Positions 1 through 9,756 are shown, numbered from the stretch's first letter. The stretch: 46,773 nt of DNA from Cellulophaga sp. F20128 (GCF_023015805.1 NZ_JALKBA010000023.1:1-46773), one strand, 5' to 3'. Numbers and translations: made by a program. Notes: generated by a model from the letters alone, not told the origin.

Positions 1-47
1 ATCTGCGCCGATGGTACTGCATTTTTGTGGGAGAGTAGGCCGCTGCC
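1..47 (+). rRNA. rrf: 5S ribosomal RNA, 3' end (partial)
   Basis: The first bases match the conserved 3' part of bacterial 5S rRNA: GATGGTACTGC, a short variable stretch, then GTGGGAGAGTAGG and the closing GCTGCC. A strong terminator follows within ten bases. The 5' part, and presumably the 16S-23S genes, lie before the window. The exact 3' end is estimated. The identification rests on pattern recognition of the conserved segments. Confidence 0.88.
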
Positions 48-54
48 TTTTTTT

Positions 55-86
55 AAAGCCCTTATCTAACGATAAGGGCTTTTTTT
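55..86 (+). terminator. Rho-independent terminator of the rRNA operon
   Basis: A perfect 12-bp stem (55-66 with 71-82) closes a TAAC loop and runs into a T-tract. It sits directly behind the 5S rRNA 3' end, so it most likely ends the rRNA transcript. Confidence 0.92.
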
Positions 87-172
87 ATGCCCTATAGTTT
101 TTTAAACCTTTAAGATGATGATTTGGTGTGATTTTTGATATATTTATGTTTAAATATTTTAAAATCAGAAAT

Positions 173-2650
173 ATGAAACACCTTGTTTTCTTTTTTATGC
201 TTCTTCTCGTAAGCAACTATTCAACAAGCTTAGTAGCTCAAAATTCATCAGAACCTATAACTTCTAAAGAAAACAAACCTTTTTACAAGGAGAAAGTATA
301 CCTACACTTAGATAAATCCTATTATAATGCAGGCGATGCTATATGGTTTAAGGCATATCTTATTAATGCGGCAACCCATAAAACAGAAGAATCGCTTAAA
401 GTACTTTATGTGGATCTTATTGGTGTGGACAATAGTATCCTCGATTCTAAAATAATTAAAGTAGAAAATGGTTTTGGTGTTGGGGATTTTGCGCTGCCCC
501 TAACCTTTGCAAGTGGAACATATACGGTTAGAGCCTATACCAATTATATGAGGAATTTTGATAATTCTTTCTTCTTTAGAAAGAAAGTTTTTGTGAAAGC
601 ATTGCCTTTAGTACAGGAACGGTTGAAGGAGCAGGAGAATGTTTCAAAAAAGAAAGCCAAGGAATTAGAAGCTACTGACAAGAGCGTATTGGCATTAGAT
701 GTTCAATTTTTTCCAGAGAGTGGTCATATGTTATCCGATACTTACAATCGGATTGGGTTTAAAGCCTTAAGCAGTACTGGAAAGGGTGTAGATGTATCTG
801 GGAATATATTAAATGACCTAGGAGAACAAATAGTGGCATTTAAAGCCTCTAAATTTGGTATGGGTAGCTTTGGTTTTGTACCTAAAGAGGGGCAAGTTTA
901 TACCGCCGATGTTGTTTTTAACGGTAAAAGTTATTCCTATAAATTACCCGAGGCTGTTAGGAATACATCAATTATTCAAATACAAGACTTAGACGATAAA
1001 TATCAATTGAATTTAGTAACTTCTAATCCGGAAGGTTTTGGAGACTATGTGCTGATTGGTGCACAACGAAATGACATTGTGTACAGTGCAAAAATATCTG
1101 GAAATAAAAAAAAGGCAGTTCTTAGTCTTTCCAAGGATGTGTTACACTTTGGGATTGTTCAATTTACCTTGTATAACGAAGCGGCAGTACCTGTTGCGGA
1201 ACGCTTGGTTTTTAATAATAGTGCTGTAAATACGGATGAGATTACAGTAGCATCATCTGAAAAACTATATGAAAAGGGTGAAATGGTGGCATTAGAAATT
1301 GCAACTAAGGCGGTCAATACTCCTATTGCAGCCAATCTATCCGTCTCAGTTACCGATATTTCTGTACAACAGCCAAGAGACGAAAAGTCTGATATTCGTA
1401 CCTATTTGTTATTAAATTCTGAAATAAAAGGAACGATAGAAAACCCGGGATATTATTTTTATTCTGAAGACCCAGATAGGGCACAACATCTAGATTTGTT
1501 ACTGATGACGCAAGGTTGGAGAAAGTTTATTTTTACTGATTTCCCCGAGTTAAAAGAAGATAGGCTTCAGTATATCAATGAAAACGGTATCACCGTAAAA
1601 GGATCAGTTAGAGATTACCACAAACCAAAAAAGACCGCTGTAGCAACCGTTTCTTTAAGTTATAAAACAAATGACCTCATTGGCACGGGTAGTGTTTTAT
1701 CTGAGGATAACGGAGAATTTCAGTTTACGGGTTTGGATATTGCGGATAAAGAAACAGTAATCTTAAAGGCAAATGATTATAAACGTGTGATGAAAGATTT
1801 TAAAATTCAATTGGATTCTTTTGTTTCGGCTCCCGTTTTGGAAAATAACGGATTTTATGCAGGTATAAATGCAATTGAGGTTGGTGATTACGTACACGAA
1901 TCGGACGAAAGATCTCGAATAGATGCTATGTTTGAAAATGAAATAATGAGCATGATTGAACTGGATGAAGTATTGGTAGAAACAAAACGTAAAACAAGAG
2001 GAATAGAATTGTCTTATAAGAGAAAAGAAGGATCTATATATTCACAGGCTTCAAATACCTTAGATTTTTCAACGATTAGTGATGTGCCTTATAAAGATAT
2101 TCTAGATGCTTTGCGAAGTAGAGTTCCTGGAATTGAGATTTTTGGTGGATTTATTACCATACGTGGTCGTAATTCTATAACAGGCGATTCTACACCTCTT
2201 TTTCTTTTGGATGGTGTACCTGTAAATCAAGAAGCCATAGAAAATATTCCTATTTGGGAAGTAGATTTTATAGATGTTTTAAAAGGATCTCGGGCCGCTA
2301 TTTTCGGATCTGAAGGGGGTAATGGTGTTATTGCGGTGTATACCTTGACCGGAGAAGAGCAAGTAAAACAAAATAATAGTAGGGTTGGCCAAAACGGATT
2401 TGTTCACCCTGGATTTTATCAATCGCGAAAGTTTTATGAGCCAGGATTTACGAATGATTCCACTATGGATGGAAGACCAAAATATACGACTACTTTATTT
2501 TGGGAGCCAAATATTACAGTAGATAAAACAGGCAAACATACCTTTGAATTTCCAGCAAAATCAGTTTCTGGCAGGTATACGGTTTCTTTAGAAGGTATAA
2601 CGTCTGAAGGTTTACCAGTTGTCTCTGAAACAACTTTTAGTATTGATTAA
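173..2650 (+). CDS. Secreted MG2-domain protein with TonB-receptor plug domain, no barrel
   Basis: The 825-aa product starts with a clear signal peptide (MKHLVFFFMLLLVS, then VAQ), which is why I place the start at 173; an in-frame GTG at 128 would put 15 extra residues before the signal. Residues about 35-140 resemble an alpha-2-macroglobulin MG2 domain (KVYLHLDKSYYNAGDAIWFKAY), followed by further beta-sandwich segments. A carboxypeptidase-regulatory-like segment lies near residues 480-550. A TonB-receptor plug-like domain lies near 640-735 (DVPYKDILDALRSRVPGIEI, FLLDGVPV, DVLKGSRAAIFG). The last 80 residues are another beta domain. No 22-strand barrel follows, so it cannot be a complete transporter. 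Related proteins are common in Bacteroidota but their function is poorly known. It is probably periplasmic or outer-membrane associated. Confidence 0.85.
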   Translation: MKHLVFFFMLLLVSNYSTSLVAQNSSEPITSKENKPFYKEKVYLHLDKSYYNAGDAIWFKAYLINAATHKTEESLKVLYVDLIGVDNSILDSKIIKVENGFGVGDFALPLTFASGTYTVRAYTNYMRNFDNSFFFRKKVFVKALPLVQERLKEQENVSKKKAKELEATDKSVLALDVQFFPESGHMLSDTYNRIGFKALSSTGKGVDVSGNILNDLGEQIVAFKASKFGMGSFGFVPKEGQVYTADVVFNGKSYSYKLPEAVRNTSIIQIQDLDDKYQLNLVTSNPEGFGDYVLIGAQRNDIVYSAKISGNKKKAVLSLSKDVLHFGIVQFTLYNEAAVPVAERLVFNNSAVNTDEITVASSEKLYEKGEMVALEIATKAVNTPIAANLSVSVTDISVQQPRDEKSDIRTYLLLNSEIKGTIENPGYYFYSEDPDRAQHLDLLLMTQGWRKFIFTDFPELKEDRLQYINENGITVKGSVRDYHKPKKTAVATVSLSYKTNDLIGTGSVLSEDNGEFQFTGLDIADKETVILKANDYKRVMKDFKIQLDSFVSAPVLENNGFYAGINAIEVGDYVHESDERSRIDAMFENEIMSMIELDEVLVETKRKTRGIELSYKRKEGSIYSQASNTLDFSTISDVPYKDILDALRSRVPGIEIFGGFITIRGRNSITGDSTPLFLLDGVPVNQEAIENIPIWEVDFIDVLKGSRAAIFGSEGGNGVIAVYTLTGEEQVKQNNSRVGQNGFVHPGFYQSRKFYEPGFTNDSTMDGRPKYTTTLFWEPNITVDKTGKHTFEFPAKSVSGRYTVSLEGITSEGLPVVSETTFSID

Positions 2651-2665
2651 GTATATAAAATGAAA

Positions 2666-2688
2666 AACTCCGGTAATCAGCCGGAGTT
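2666..2688. terminator. Hairpin between convergent genes
   Basis: An 8-bp perfect stem (2666-2673 with 2681-2688) lies between the plug-domain gene and rpoD, which point at each other. On the minus strand it is followed by GTTTTTCATTTT, a fair U-tract, so it fits best as the rpoD terminator. It may act in both directions. Confidence 0.6.
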
Positions 2689-2825
2689 CATTCATCAATC
2701 AAAAAACGAACAGTCATGATAAACTGTTGTTACAGTTCACAAATTACAATTTTTATGCCAAAAAGACAACTACTCTTGCTTATGAGAGCATATTAATTGT
2801 GTTTGTGCTTCTAAACCTATGCGGT

Positions 2826-3689
2826 TTAGCCAAGATATGTTTTTAAAATTTTACTTCTTGAAGTATGCTTTAATCTTCGAATTGCTTTTTCTTTTATTTG
2901 CCGTACTCTCTCTCTAGTTAAATCAAAAGTTTCTCCTATTTCTTCTAAGGTCATAGAATGTTGTTCTGCCAATCCAAAATAAAGGCGTATTACGTCTGCT
3001 TCCCTTGGTGTTAAGGTTTCTAGGGCTCTTTCAATTTCTGTACGCAATGATTCTATCAATAACTCTCTGTCAGGATTTGGAGATTCACCACTACGCAATA
3101 CATCGTATAGGTTAGAATCTTCTCCATCAATTAAAGGAGCATCCATAGAGACATGGCGACCTGAATTTTTTAGAGACTGCTTAACGTCTTCAATAGTCAT
3201 GTCTAATTCTTTGGCTATTTCTTCAGCAGAAGGCTTACGCTCATGTGCTTGTTCTAGAAAAGCAAAAGTCTTGTTTATTTTATTGATAGATCCAATCTTA
3301 TTTAAAGGCAAACGTACAATACGCGATTGTTCCGCCAAAGCTTGTAAGATAGATTGACGAATCCACCATACCGCATAAGAAATAAATTTAAATCCACGGG
3401 TTTCATCAAAACGTTGTGCTGCTTTGATTAATCCTAAATTACCCTCATTAATTAAATCTGGTAAAGTAAGCCCTTGGTTTTGGTATTGCTTTGCTACAGA
3501 CACCACAAACCTAAGATTTGCTTTGGTTAGTTTTTCCAAGGCCAATTGGTCACCAGCTTTAATGCGTTGTGCCAATTCTACCTCTTCATCAGCAGTAATT
3601 AAATCAACCTTGCCAATTTCTTGTAAATATTTATCTAATGACGCGGTTTCCCTATTGGTAACCTGTTTTGTAATTTTAAGCTGTCTCAT
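2826..3689 (-). CDS. rpoD: Primary RNA polymerase sigma factor RpoD/SigA (compact Bacteroidota type)
   Basis: This 287-aa sigma-70 protein directs housekeeping transcription. Region 1.2 ([25 protein letters not shown]) comes near residue 19. Region 2 follows ([27 protein letters not shown] and [15 protein letters not shown]), then region 3. Region 4.2 is a helix-turn-helix ([28 protein letters not shown]) close to the C-terminus. Region 1.1 is absent and the whole protein is less than half the length of E. coli RpoD, as is normal for the Bacteroidota primary sigma factor, which reads TAnnTTTG promoters. Those elements are frequent across this window, in agreement. It appears to be monocistronic, with a candidate promoter at 3805-3812. 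Confidence 0.97.
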   Translation of the reverse strand: MRQLKITKQVTNRETASLDKYLQEIGKVDLITADEEVELAQRIKAGDQLALEKLTKANLRFVVSVAKQYQNQGLTLPDLINEGNLGLIKAAQRFDETRGFKFISYAVWWIRQSILQALAEQSRIVRLPLNKIGSINKINKTFAFLEQAHERKPSAEEIAKELDMTIEDVKQSLKNSGRHVSMDAPLIDGEDSNLYDVLRSGESPNPDRELLIESLRTEIERALETLTPREADVIRLYFGLAEQHSMTLEEIGETFDLTRERVRQIKEKAIRRLKHTSRSKILKTYLG

Positions 3690-3804
3690 TTGATTTTCGT
3701 TCTAAATTGTCTGCAACCTAAGGGGTGCATATACTTATACGTAGAAAAACGATAAATGTTACATTGTAGTGCATTTAATTTTACATTTTACCTTTATTAG
3801 GTCA

Positions 3805-3812
3805 CAAATTTA
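3805..3812 (-). promoter_or_regulatory. TAnnTTTG -7 element, rpoD
   Basis: On the minus strand this reads TAAATTTG, an exact Bacteroidota -7 consensus, about 115 nt before the rpoD start. No clear -33 TTG is seen at the expected distance, so support is moderate. Confidence 0.45.
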
Positions 3813-3872
3813 TTTTTTATCACCCTATACTAGGAAGGAGTAGCCATAGGTACGGTACTATACCTAAGTTTT

Positions 3873-5072
3873 TTATTTTCTGATATGACCGTCGCCATAA
3901 ACATAATATTTATTGGTTACCAATTGCTTTAAACCTAGGGGGCCTCGGTGGTGAAGCTTATCTGTACTAATAGCTAGCTCTGCACCAACTCCCATCTGTC
4001 CGCCATCTGTAAACCTTGTAGAGGCGTTATGGTATACGGCAGCGCTGTCTATTTGTTCCATAAAAGTTGTTGCTTTTGTGGGGTCTTGTGTTACAATAAC
4101 AGCAGAATGTCCTCCAGAATGGGTGTTTATTTTTTGTATTGCACTATCTAGATCATCCACTTCGCCAATAAGTATTTTTAATGCTAAAAATTCTTCCTTC
4201 CAAATGTTGTTGTCTGTTATGGTTTCTGTGTTTAGAAGGAATTTAGAAATAGGCTCGTCTGTAATTACAGTAACCTTTAATTGTTGTAAAACAAGTTGTA
4301 ATTCTTTTATTTTAGCCTCGTAATCAGGTATGTGCTTATTTACTAAAACTTTGTCGAGCGCATTACAGCCAGATATTTTATCAGTTTTTGCATTGATAAT
4401 TATCGCTATAGCTTTTTCCCAATCGGCATCTTCTGCAACATATAAGAAATTGTTGCCACGACCGCTTACTAGAACAGCGCAACTGGCATTTTCTTTTACA
4501 AACTGTATTAATCGCTCCCCCCCTCTAGGTACTATTAAATCTAATTTTTCAGGTGGATGTTTTAAGAACTCTTGTGTTTCTTCCCGTTGTAAATGCAATA
4601 GCTTAATCCAATCTTTAGCAACATTGTTCTCTTCCAAGGCCTGGTGCCAACATTTTTCTAAGATAATATTTGTGTGTAACGCCTCTTTTCCCCCTTTTAG
4701 TAAAATTTTATTATTTGCTTTAAAGGCCAAAACTGCAGCTTCAATGGTGACATCGGGTCTGGACTCATAGATGATAAGTATGGTGCCAAAGGGAGCTGTT
4801 TTATTGGTAACTACCAACCCGCTTTCTAGGGTAATATTAGATATTTCCCTTCCTACGGGGTCTTCTTGATCTTTTACCTCAGTAATGGCTTGTAGCATAC
4901 CGTCTATCTTATTGTTATTTACAATAAGGCGATCTAATAAGGCCTGATCATCTTTGGTAAAAGCTGCAATATCTTTTTTATTTTCTTCTAAAATTTCGAC
5001 TCTGTGTTCCTCAATAATTTTCAGCATTGAGTCGAGTACTTTATTTTTTAATTTGGAAGTTAATAATTTCAT
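3873..5072 (-). CDS. proA: Glutamate-5-semialdehyde dehydrogenase (gamma-glutamyl phosphate reductase)
   Basis: The 399-aa enzyme reduces gamma-glutamyl phosphate with NADPH to glutamate-5-semialdehyde, the second step of proline synthesis. It has the aldehyde-dehydrogenase-like fold seen in ProA: GTILIIYESRPDVTIEAAVLAFKANN near residue 95, the LIVPRGGERLIQFV segment, the catalytic-cysteine region DKISGCNALDKVLVNK near 232-247, and a C-terminal GVGAELAISTDKLHHRGPLGLKQL signature. Length is normal for the family. It is the last gene of proC-proB-proA, 12 bases behind proB, so the three are presumably cotranscribed. Confidence 0.96.
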   Translation of the reverse strand: MKLLTSKLKNKVLDSMLKIIEEHRVEILEENKKDIAAFTKDDQALLDRLIVNNNKIDGMLQAITEVKDQEDPVGREISNITLESGLVVTNKTAPFGTILIIYESRPDVTIEAAVLAFKANNKILLKGGKEALHTNIILEKCWHQALEENNVAKDWIKLLHLQREETQEFLKHPPEKLDLIVPRGGERLIQFVKENASCAVLVSGRGNNFLYVAEDADWEKAIAIIINAKTDKISGCNALDKVLVNKHIPDYEAKIKELQLVLQQLKVTVITDEPISKFLLNTETITDNNIWKEEFLALKILIGEVDDLDSAIQKINTHSGGHSAVIVTQDPTKATTFMEQIDSAAVYHNASTRFTDGGQMGVGAELAISTDKLHHRGPLGLKQLVTNKYYVYGDGHIRK

Positions 5073-5084
5073 GTTTTTTTAATT

Positions 5085-5855
5085 TTAATGAATAAATTTT
5101 GTTCCTATTTTTTTGTTGTCAATGATATCTACAATTACATTTTGTTTCTTACCATTGGCTATATGGGTAGGAATTTCCTTTTTAGCAGTGCTTTTTGCTA
5201 TTTTAAGTTTAGAAGCCATCCCCCCTCGGCCTTCTCCTTCTTTTTTAGTGTTAACTTGTATGTATTGTTCCACATTTTGATCTCCTGTCACTTGGCTAAT
5301 TTGCTTGGAATTTTTATCATCAGGATCCCCTGTATAGAGTCCGTCGGTATCAGATAAAATAATAAGCCGATCTGCATTTATTAATTCTGCCACCAAACTG
5401 GCAAGTTCATCATTGTCTGAGAACATGGACATAGTTACAGAAACAGCATCATCTTCATTGGCAATAGGTATAATGCCTTCAGATAATAGACCTTCATAGC
5501 AATTAATCATAGTGTCTCTATGTACTCCTAAGTCAAAGTCTCTTTTTGTTGCCAATACTTGAGCACATCGCATACCATAATCACTAAATAAACTATAGTA
5601 ATGGCGCATTAGCCTAGGTTGACCAACAGACGAGTATACTTGTCTTCTGGTAGATGTATCTTTGATGTTGGTTTCTCCTAATATTTCCTTTCCTGCAATT
5701 GCAGATCCGGAGGACACTAAAACAACCATGATATCTCTTTCATACAATACTGAAATTTGACGTACCAATTCTTTTAACACTGGGCCTAGAATTCTATTGT
5801 CTTTGTTTGTAAGTACATTGGTACCCACTTTTACAACTACTCTTTTAATATCCAT
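5085..5855 (-). CDS. proB: Glutamate 5-kinase, catalytic domain only
   Basis: This 256-aa amino acid kinase phosphorylates glutamate in the committed step of proline synthesis. It shows VVKVGTNVLT at residues 5-15, VVLVSSGSAIAGKE, the IIPIANEDDAVS segment and LIILSDTDGLYTGDP. It ends shortly after GGMASKLKIAKSTAKKEI. It lacks the C-terminal PUA domain of the longer enterobacterial enzyme (about 367 aa), a recognised short form. Proline feedback normally acts through the kinase domain, so inhibition is not excluded. It lies 5 bases behind proC and 12 before proA. Confidence 0.95.
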   Translation of the reverse strand: MDIKRVVVKVGTNVLTNKDNRILGPVLKELVRQISVLYERDIMVVLVSSGSAIAGKEILGETNIKDTSTRRQVYSSVGQPRLMRHYYSLFSDYGMRCAQVLATKRDFDLGVHRDTMINCYEGLLSEGIIPIANEDDAVSVTMSMFSDNDELASLVAELINADRLIILSDTDGLYTGDPDDKNSKQISQVTGDQNVEQYIQVNTKKEGEGRGGMASKLKIAKSTAKKEIPTHIANGKKQNVIVDIIDNKKIGTKFIH

Positions 5856-5860
5856 TTTTA

Positions 5861-6667
5861 TTATTTTTCTTTGCCCATTTCTATCGCTCTATTAAACGCT
5901 GCGTAGGCCGCGTCTTGGATGAGCTGTTTTACATTGTTGTCTTCCATAGAGTCTATTGCCGCTTGGGTAGTACCACCTTTAGATGCTACGCGGTCTATCC
6001 ATTTCTCCGGAGAGATATCGTTCTGATTAAATAATTCTATAGCACCTTCAAAGGTGTTACTTACCAGTACTTTAGAGTCGTAATCTGAAAAACCCATTTG
6101 TAAGGCTGCTTCTAACATGGACTGCATAAAATAAAATACGTAGGCAGGGCCACTGCCCGAGATACCTGTTGAAGCATCAATGAAATTTTCAGTACTAACA
6201 TGGATTGATGTCCCTGTTGTATCTAATAAATTGCGAACCATTATAAGTTCTATGGTTGATACTTCTTTTGATTCTGTGTATGATGTTACTCCTTTGCCAA
6301 CCTGTGCCGGTAAATTAGGCATGGAACGTATTACTTTTTTAGTATGTAATCTTTCTTGAATAGATTGTATGGTTACGCCAGCCATTAAGGATACAAATAC
6401 CTGCTGGGTATTGAGCATAGGTTTCATTTGTGTAAACAAATCGTCACTATGAAAAGGTTTAACGGCAATAAATACGACGTCAGATTCTGGCAAACAATCT
6501 TCTAGGTTGTCAAAAACTTTAAATACATCATTTTTTCTAAGGGTTTCAATTTTTTTGGGATCGGTGTCGTAGATCCTAAGTTTGTGTTTGCTTAGAAGCG
6601 GAGATTTGGCCATACCTTCTGCGTATGTTAATCCCATATTACCTGCACCAATTACTAATACTTTCAT
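5861..6667 (-). CDS. proC: Pyrroline-5-carboxylate reductase
   Basis: The 268-aa product reduces 1-pyrroline-5-carboxylate to proline. I start it at MKVLVIGAGNMG (6667), because the Rossmann GxGxMG motif then falls at the N-terminus as in all ProC proteins; a start at 6706 would add 13 residues of non-homologous sequence. The family signature near the C-terminus is present (DASTGISGSGPAYVFYFMQ, then SKGGTTQAAIDSM). It is first in the operon proC-proB-proA. A perfect inverted repeat lies directly before the start codon and might affect expression. No exact TAnnTTTG element was found upstream. Confidence 0.96.
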   Translation of the reverse strand: MKVLVIGAGNMGLTYAEGMAKSPLLSKHKLRIYDTDPKKIETLRKNDVFKVFDNLEDCLPESDVVFIAVKPFHSDDLFTQMKPMLNTQQVFVSLMAGVTIQSIQERLHTKKVIRSMPNLPAQVGKGVTSYTESKEVSTIELIMVRNLLDTTGTSIHVSTENFIDASTGISGSGPAYVFYFMQSMLEAALQMGFSDYDSKVLVSNTFEGAIELFNQNDISPEKWIDRVASKGGTTQAAIDSMEDNNVKQLIQDAAYAAFNRAIEMGKEK

Positions 6668-6671
6668 GTTG

Positions 6672-6693
6672 TGTATATATTGTTTTATATACA
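6672..6693. promoter_or_regulatory. Inverted repeat directly upstream of proC
   Basis: A perfect 8-bp dyad, TGTATATA-N6-TATATACA, ends four bases before the proC start codon at 6667. As DNA it could be an operator. As RNA it could fold over the translation start. It is AT-only except for one base pair, so chance is possible. No known regulator is assigned. Confidence 0.4.
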
Positions 6694-6908
6694 GTAAAGG
6701 GCACAAGGACTATGCGAAAGTCCTGATTTTCAGATCTAATTTCGGGGAATCATTAAATTGTTAGTGGTATGCGCTTAGATTGTGATGTTGATAATGAAGG
6801 CGCGTATAACTTAGTATATTTTAAATTGACGAGGTATAAAAGTGTATGTTTAGGTGACATATTGTCGGGGGAAGTGCGGTTTTTAAATAAAAAAGCACTG
6901 TTTTGAAC
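6694..6908. other. Intergenic region between pnp and proC
   Basis: The stretch between the pnp terminator and the proC dyad holds no convincing reading frame, tRNA or consensus promoter. A weak inverted repeat (AGTGC near 6873, GCACT near 6895) around T- and A-runs is the only other structure I see. The proC promoter must lie here but I cannot point to it. Confidence 0.5.
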
Positions 6909-6942
6909 AAAAAAGCCCAACAAATTGAATTGTTGGGCTTTT
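6909..6942 (-). terminator. Rho-independent terminator of pnp
   Basis: A 13-bp perfect stem (6911-6923 with 6930-6942) with a six-base loop. On the minus strand the stem runs into six T residues (6914 down to 6909). It lies 25 bases behind the pnp stop codon. Confidence 0.93.
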
Positions 6943-6966
6943 TTAATCTTGAAAAGAAATTAAGAA

Positions 6967-9213
6967 TTAATCTTCTTTTTTATCTTCTCTAGGTTTGCGA
7001 TCATCACGACGATTGTCACGTCCACGATTATCTCTACCTCTATTGTCGCGTCCACCACGATCATTGTTTTCTCTTGGAGCTCTTTCTACATAACCTTCTG
7101 GTTTTGGTAATAAAGCTTTTCTAGAAACTTTTTCTTTACGTGTTCTTGGATCTTGACCAAAGTATTTTACATCAAAAACATCACCCATATTTACAACATC
7201 GGTAACATTTTCTGTACGTTCCCAAGCCAACTCAGACACGTGTAATAAAACTTCATTTCCTGGAGCATCCATATATTCTACGACAGCGCCAAAATCTAAC
7301 ATTTTAATTACCTTAACTTCGTATACGCTTCCTTTTTCTGGTTTAAACAGTATAGCATCTATTTTTGCTAAAACAGCATCAATACCATCTTGTGCAGTAC
7401 CAAGAATTTCAACAATACCTTCTTCAGTAACTGGATCTTCGTTAATAACGATAGTAGTTCCAGTTTCTTTTTGCATTTCTTGTATTACTTTTCCACCAGG
7501 ACCAATTAAAGCACCAATGAATTCGTTAGGAATACGTCTGGTTACCATTTTTGGAGCATGCGATTTAACATCTTCAGCTGGTGCAGCAATAGTATCCGTT
7601 ATTTTACCTAAAATATGCAAACGACCATCACGAGCTTGTTTCAAGGCATTTACTAAAATCTCGTAAGATAATCCTTTGATTTTAATATCCATTTGGCAAG
7701 CTGTAATTCCTTCAGAAGTACCGGTTACTTTAAAATCCATATCTCCTAAGTGATCTTCATCACCTAAAATATCAGACAATACAGCATAACGATCACCATC
7801 AGAAATTAATCCCATTGCAATACCAGAAACTGGACGTTTCATTTTAACACCAGCATCCATTAATGCCATTGTACCTGCACAAACAGTAGCCATAGAAGAA
7901 GAACCGTTAGATTCTAATACTTCAGATACTACACGTACTGTATACGGACAATTGTCAGGAATCATTCCTTTTAAACCACGTTGTGCTAAGTTACCATGAC
8001 CAACTTCTCTTCTTGAAGTTCCTCTTAATGGTCTAGCTTCACCTGTACAAAAAGGAGGGAAGTTATAGTGTAAATAGAAATTTTCTTCACCTTCGTGAGA
8101 CGGCATGTCTATTTTGTTAGCATCTCTAGATGTACCTAAAGTAACTGTAGCCAAAGCTTGAGTTTCTCCACGTGTAAAAATAGCAGAACCATGTGTAGAT
8201 GGTAAATAATCAATCTCACACCAAATTGGTCTAATTTCATCCGTCTTACGACCGTCTAAACGTAAACCTTCACTTAAAGTTAATTCACGAACGGCTTCTT
8301 TTTCAGCTTTACTGTAGTATCCGCCAACAAGATGACCAAATTCTTCCATCTCTTCTTCTGTAAAAGAGGCTTTTACTTCTTCTTTTACTTCAGCAAATGC
8401 AGCAGTACGTTCTGCTTTAGAAGTTCCCTTCTTTGCAATTGCGTAACACTTATCGTAAGCTAAATCATGTACTCTTTTTTGTAAATCTTCGTTTACCTCT
8501 GCAGTTGCGTATTCACGAACTTCTTTTTTGCCAAAAGCCTCTGCCAAACGCAATTGCGCAGCAATTTGAACTTTAATAGCTTCGTGTGCAAATTTGATAG
8601 CATCGGCCATTTCCTCTTCAGAAATTTCATCCATCTCACCCTCAACCATCATAACAGAATCGGCAGAAGCGCCAATCATCATCTCTAAATCAGATTCTTC
8701 TAATTGTGCTCTTGTTGGGTTAATTACAAATTCACCATTAACACGACCAACTCTAGCTTCAGAGATAGCACATTCAAAAGGGAAATCTGATAATTGAATA
8801 GCAGCAGAAGCGGCTAAACCAGCCATAGCTTCAGGCATAACATCATCATCATGAGACATTAATTGAATCATCACCTGTGTTTCTGCATGGTAATCTTTTG
8901 GGAATAAAGGACGTAACACACGGTCTACTAAACGCATGGTTAAAACTTCTCCGTCACTAGGTCTTGCTTCTCTTTTGAAGAAACCACCTGGATAACGCCC
9001 AGCTGCTGCAAATTTTTCACGGTAATCTACCGTTAATGGTAAAAAATCTACATCACTTTGTTTGTAATTGGAAACTACTGTACATAATAACATACATTTT
9101 CCAGATTTAACAACAACAGAGCCATGTGCCTGTTTTGCCAATTTTCCAGTTTCAATAGAGATTTCTCTACCGTCCCCAAGGTCTATGACCTCTTTAAATA
9201 CTTTTGGAATCAT
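6967..9213 (-). CDS. pnp: Polynucleotide phosphorylase
   Basis: The 748-aa enzyme is a 3'-5' phosphorolytic exoribonuclease acting in mRNA decay and RNA quality control. Two RNase PH domains are visible (first with [26 protein letters not shown] near 60-85, second with [24 protein letters not shown] near 338-361). A KH domain follows ([21 protein letters not shown] near 559-579), then an S1 domain ([20 protein letters not shown] near 628-647). The last 35 residues are an Arg/Gly/Asp/Asn-rich tail with repeated RGRDNR units, likely disordered and possibly RNA-binding. It lies downstream of rpsO on the same strand, as in many bacteria, but rpsO has its own terminator, so pnp probably has a separate promoter in 9214-9400. 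Confidence 0.97.
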   Translation of the reverse strand: MIPKVFKEVIDLGDGREISIETGKLAKQAHGSVVVKSGKCMLLCTVVSNYKQSDVDFLPLTVDYREKFAAAGRYPGGFFKREARPSDGEVLTMRLVDRVLRPLFPKDYHAETQVMIQLMSHDDDVMPEAMAGLAASAAIQLSDFPFECAISEARVGRVNGEFVINPTRAQLEESDLEMMIGASADSVMMVEGEMDEISEEEMADAIKFAHEAIKVQIAAQLRLAEAFGKKEVREYATAEVNEDLQKRVHDLAYDKCYAIAKKGTSKAERTAAFAEVKEEVKASFTEEEMEEFGHLVGGYYSKAEKEAVRELTLSEGLRLDGRKTDEIRPIWCEIDYLPSTHGSAIFTRGETQALATVTLGTSRDANKIDMPSHEGEENFYLHYNFPPFCTGEARPLRGTSRREVGHGNLAQRGLKGMIPDNCPYTVRVVSEVLESNGSSSMATVCAGTMALMDAGVKMKRPVSGIAMGLISDGDRYAVLSDILGDEDHLGDMDFKVTGTSEGITACQMDIKIKGLSYEILVNALKQARDGRLHILGKITDTIAAPAEDVKSHAPKMVTRRIPNEFIGALIGPGGKVIQEMQKETGTTIVINEDPVTEEGIVEILGTAQDGIDAVLAKIDAILFKPEKGSVYEVKVIKMLDFGAVVEYMDAPGNEVLLHVSELAWERTENVTDVVNMGDVFDVKYFGQDPRTRKEKVSRKALLPKPEGYVERAPRENNDRGGRDNRGRDNRGRDNRRDDRKPREDKKED

Positions 9214-9397
9214 AAATTTGATTTTAAGCCTGAATTATATTTAACCAGACTTGTTAAACAATGGTCTTACGTCTTTGTGAGACGAGCTGTTGTGTTGTTG
9301 TGTTGACCAATGAAAAACTATAAGTAAGCTTTTAGTTTGCCTTATTCTGATCTAAGGTCTTTGCATTTTTGTTGGATACTTGCGTAAGCCAACTCGT

Positions 9398-9425
9398 ATA
9401 AAAAAGGGGAAAGCAAGCTTTCCCC
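9398..9425 (-). terminator. Rho-independent terminator of rpsO
   Basis: Perfect stem GGGGAAAG-CAAG-CTTTCCCC (9406-9425) running into a T-tract on the minus strand, 8 bases behind the rpsO stop. It separates rpsO from pnp. Confidence 0.9.
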
Positions 9426-9433
9426 CGATTGTA

Positions 9434-9703
9434 TTATTTTCTAATACCTAATTCTTTAATAATAGCACGGTAACGTACAATGTCTTTTTTAATTAAATAA
9501 TCTAAAAGACTTCTTCTTTTACCTACCAATTTAACTAGAGATCGCTCTGTGTTATAATCTTTGTGATTATTTTTTAAGTGACCAGTTAGGTGGTTAATTC
9601 TGTGTGTGAATAAAGCAATTTGCCCTTCTGCAGTTCCAGAATCTTTTTCATTTTTGCCGTGTTTCTTAAAGATTTCGGCTTTTACTTCCTTTGTTAAATA
9701 CAT
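9434..9703 (-). CDS. rpsO: 30S ribosomal protein S15
   Basis: The 89-aa protein has the standard S15 length and sequence: GTAEGQIALFTHRINHLTGHLKNNHKDYNTERSLVKLVGKRRSLLDYL is the conserved 16S-binding core, and it ends RYRAIIKELGIRK. S15 binds the central domain of 16S rRNA early in 30S assembly. A -7 element at 9757-9764 leaves a leader of roughly 50 nt. In other bacteria S15 represses its own translation by binding such a leader, but no specific fold was verified here. Confidence 0.98.
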   Translation of the reverse strand: MYLTKEVKAEIFKKHGKNEKDSGTAEGQIALFTHRINHLTGHLKNNHKDYNTERSLVKLVGKRRSLLDYLIKKDIVRYRAIIKELGIRK

Positions 9704-9756
9704 TCCAATATTAGTTTAATGATTTTTATGTACGTGATTGATTTTCAATCAGGGCG

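Noticed and set aside
4330-4770. 146-codon open frame on the plus strand opposite proA
   Set aside because: It is antisense to a well-conserved enzyme, has no family resemblance and no promoter; other antisense frames (16053-16481, 32534-32902, 46046-46390) were dropped for the same reason.
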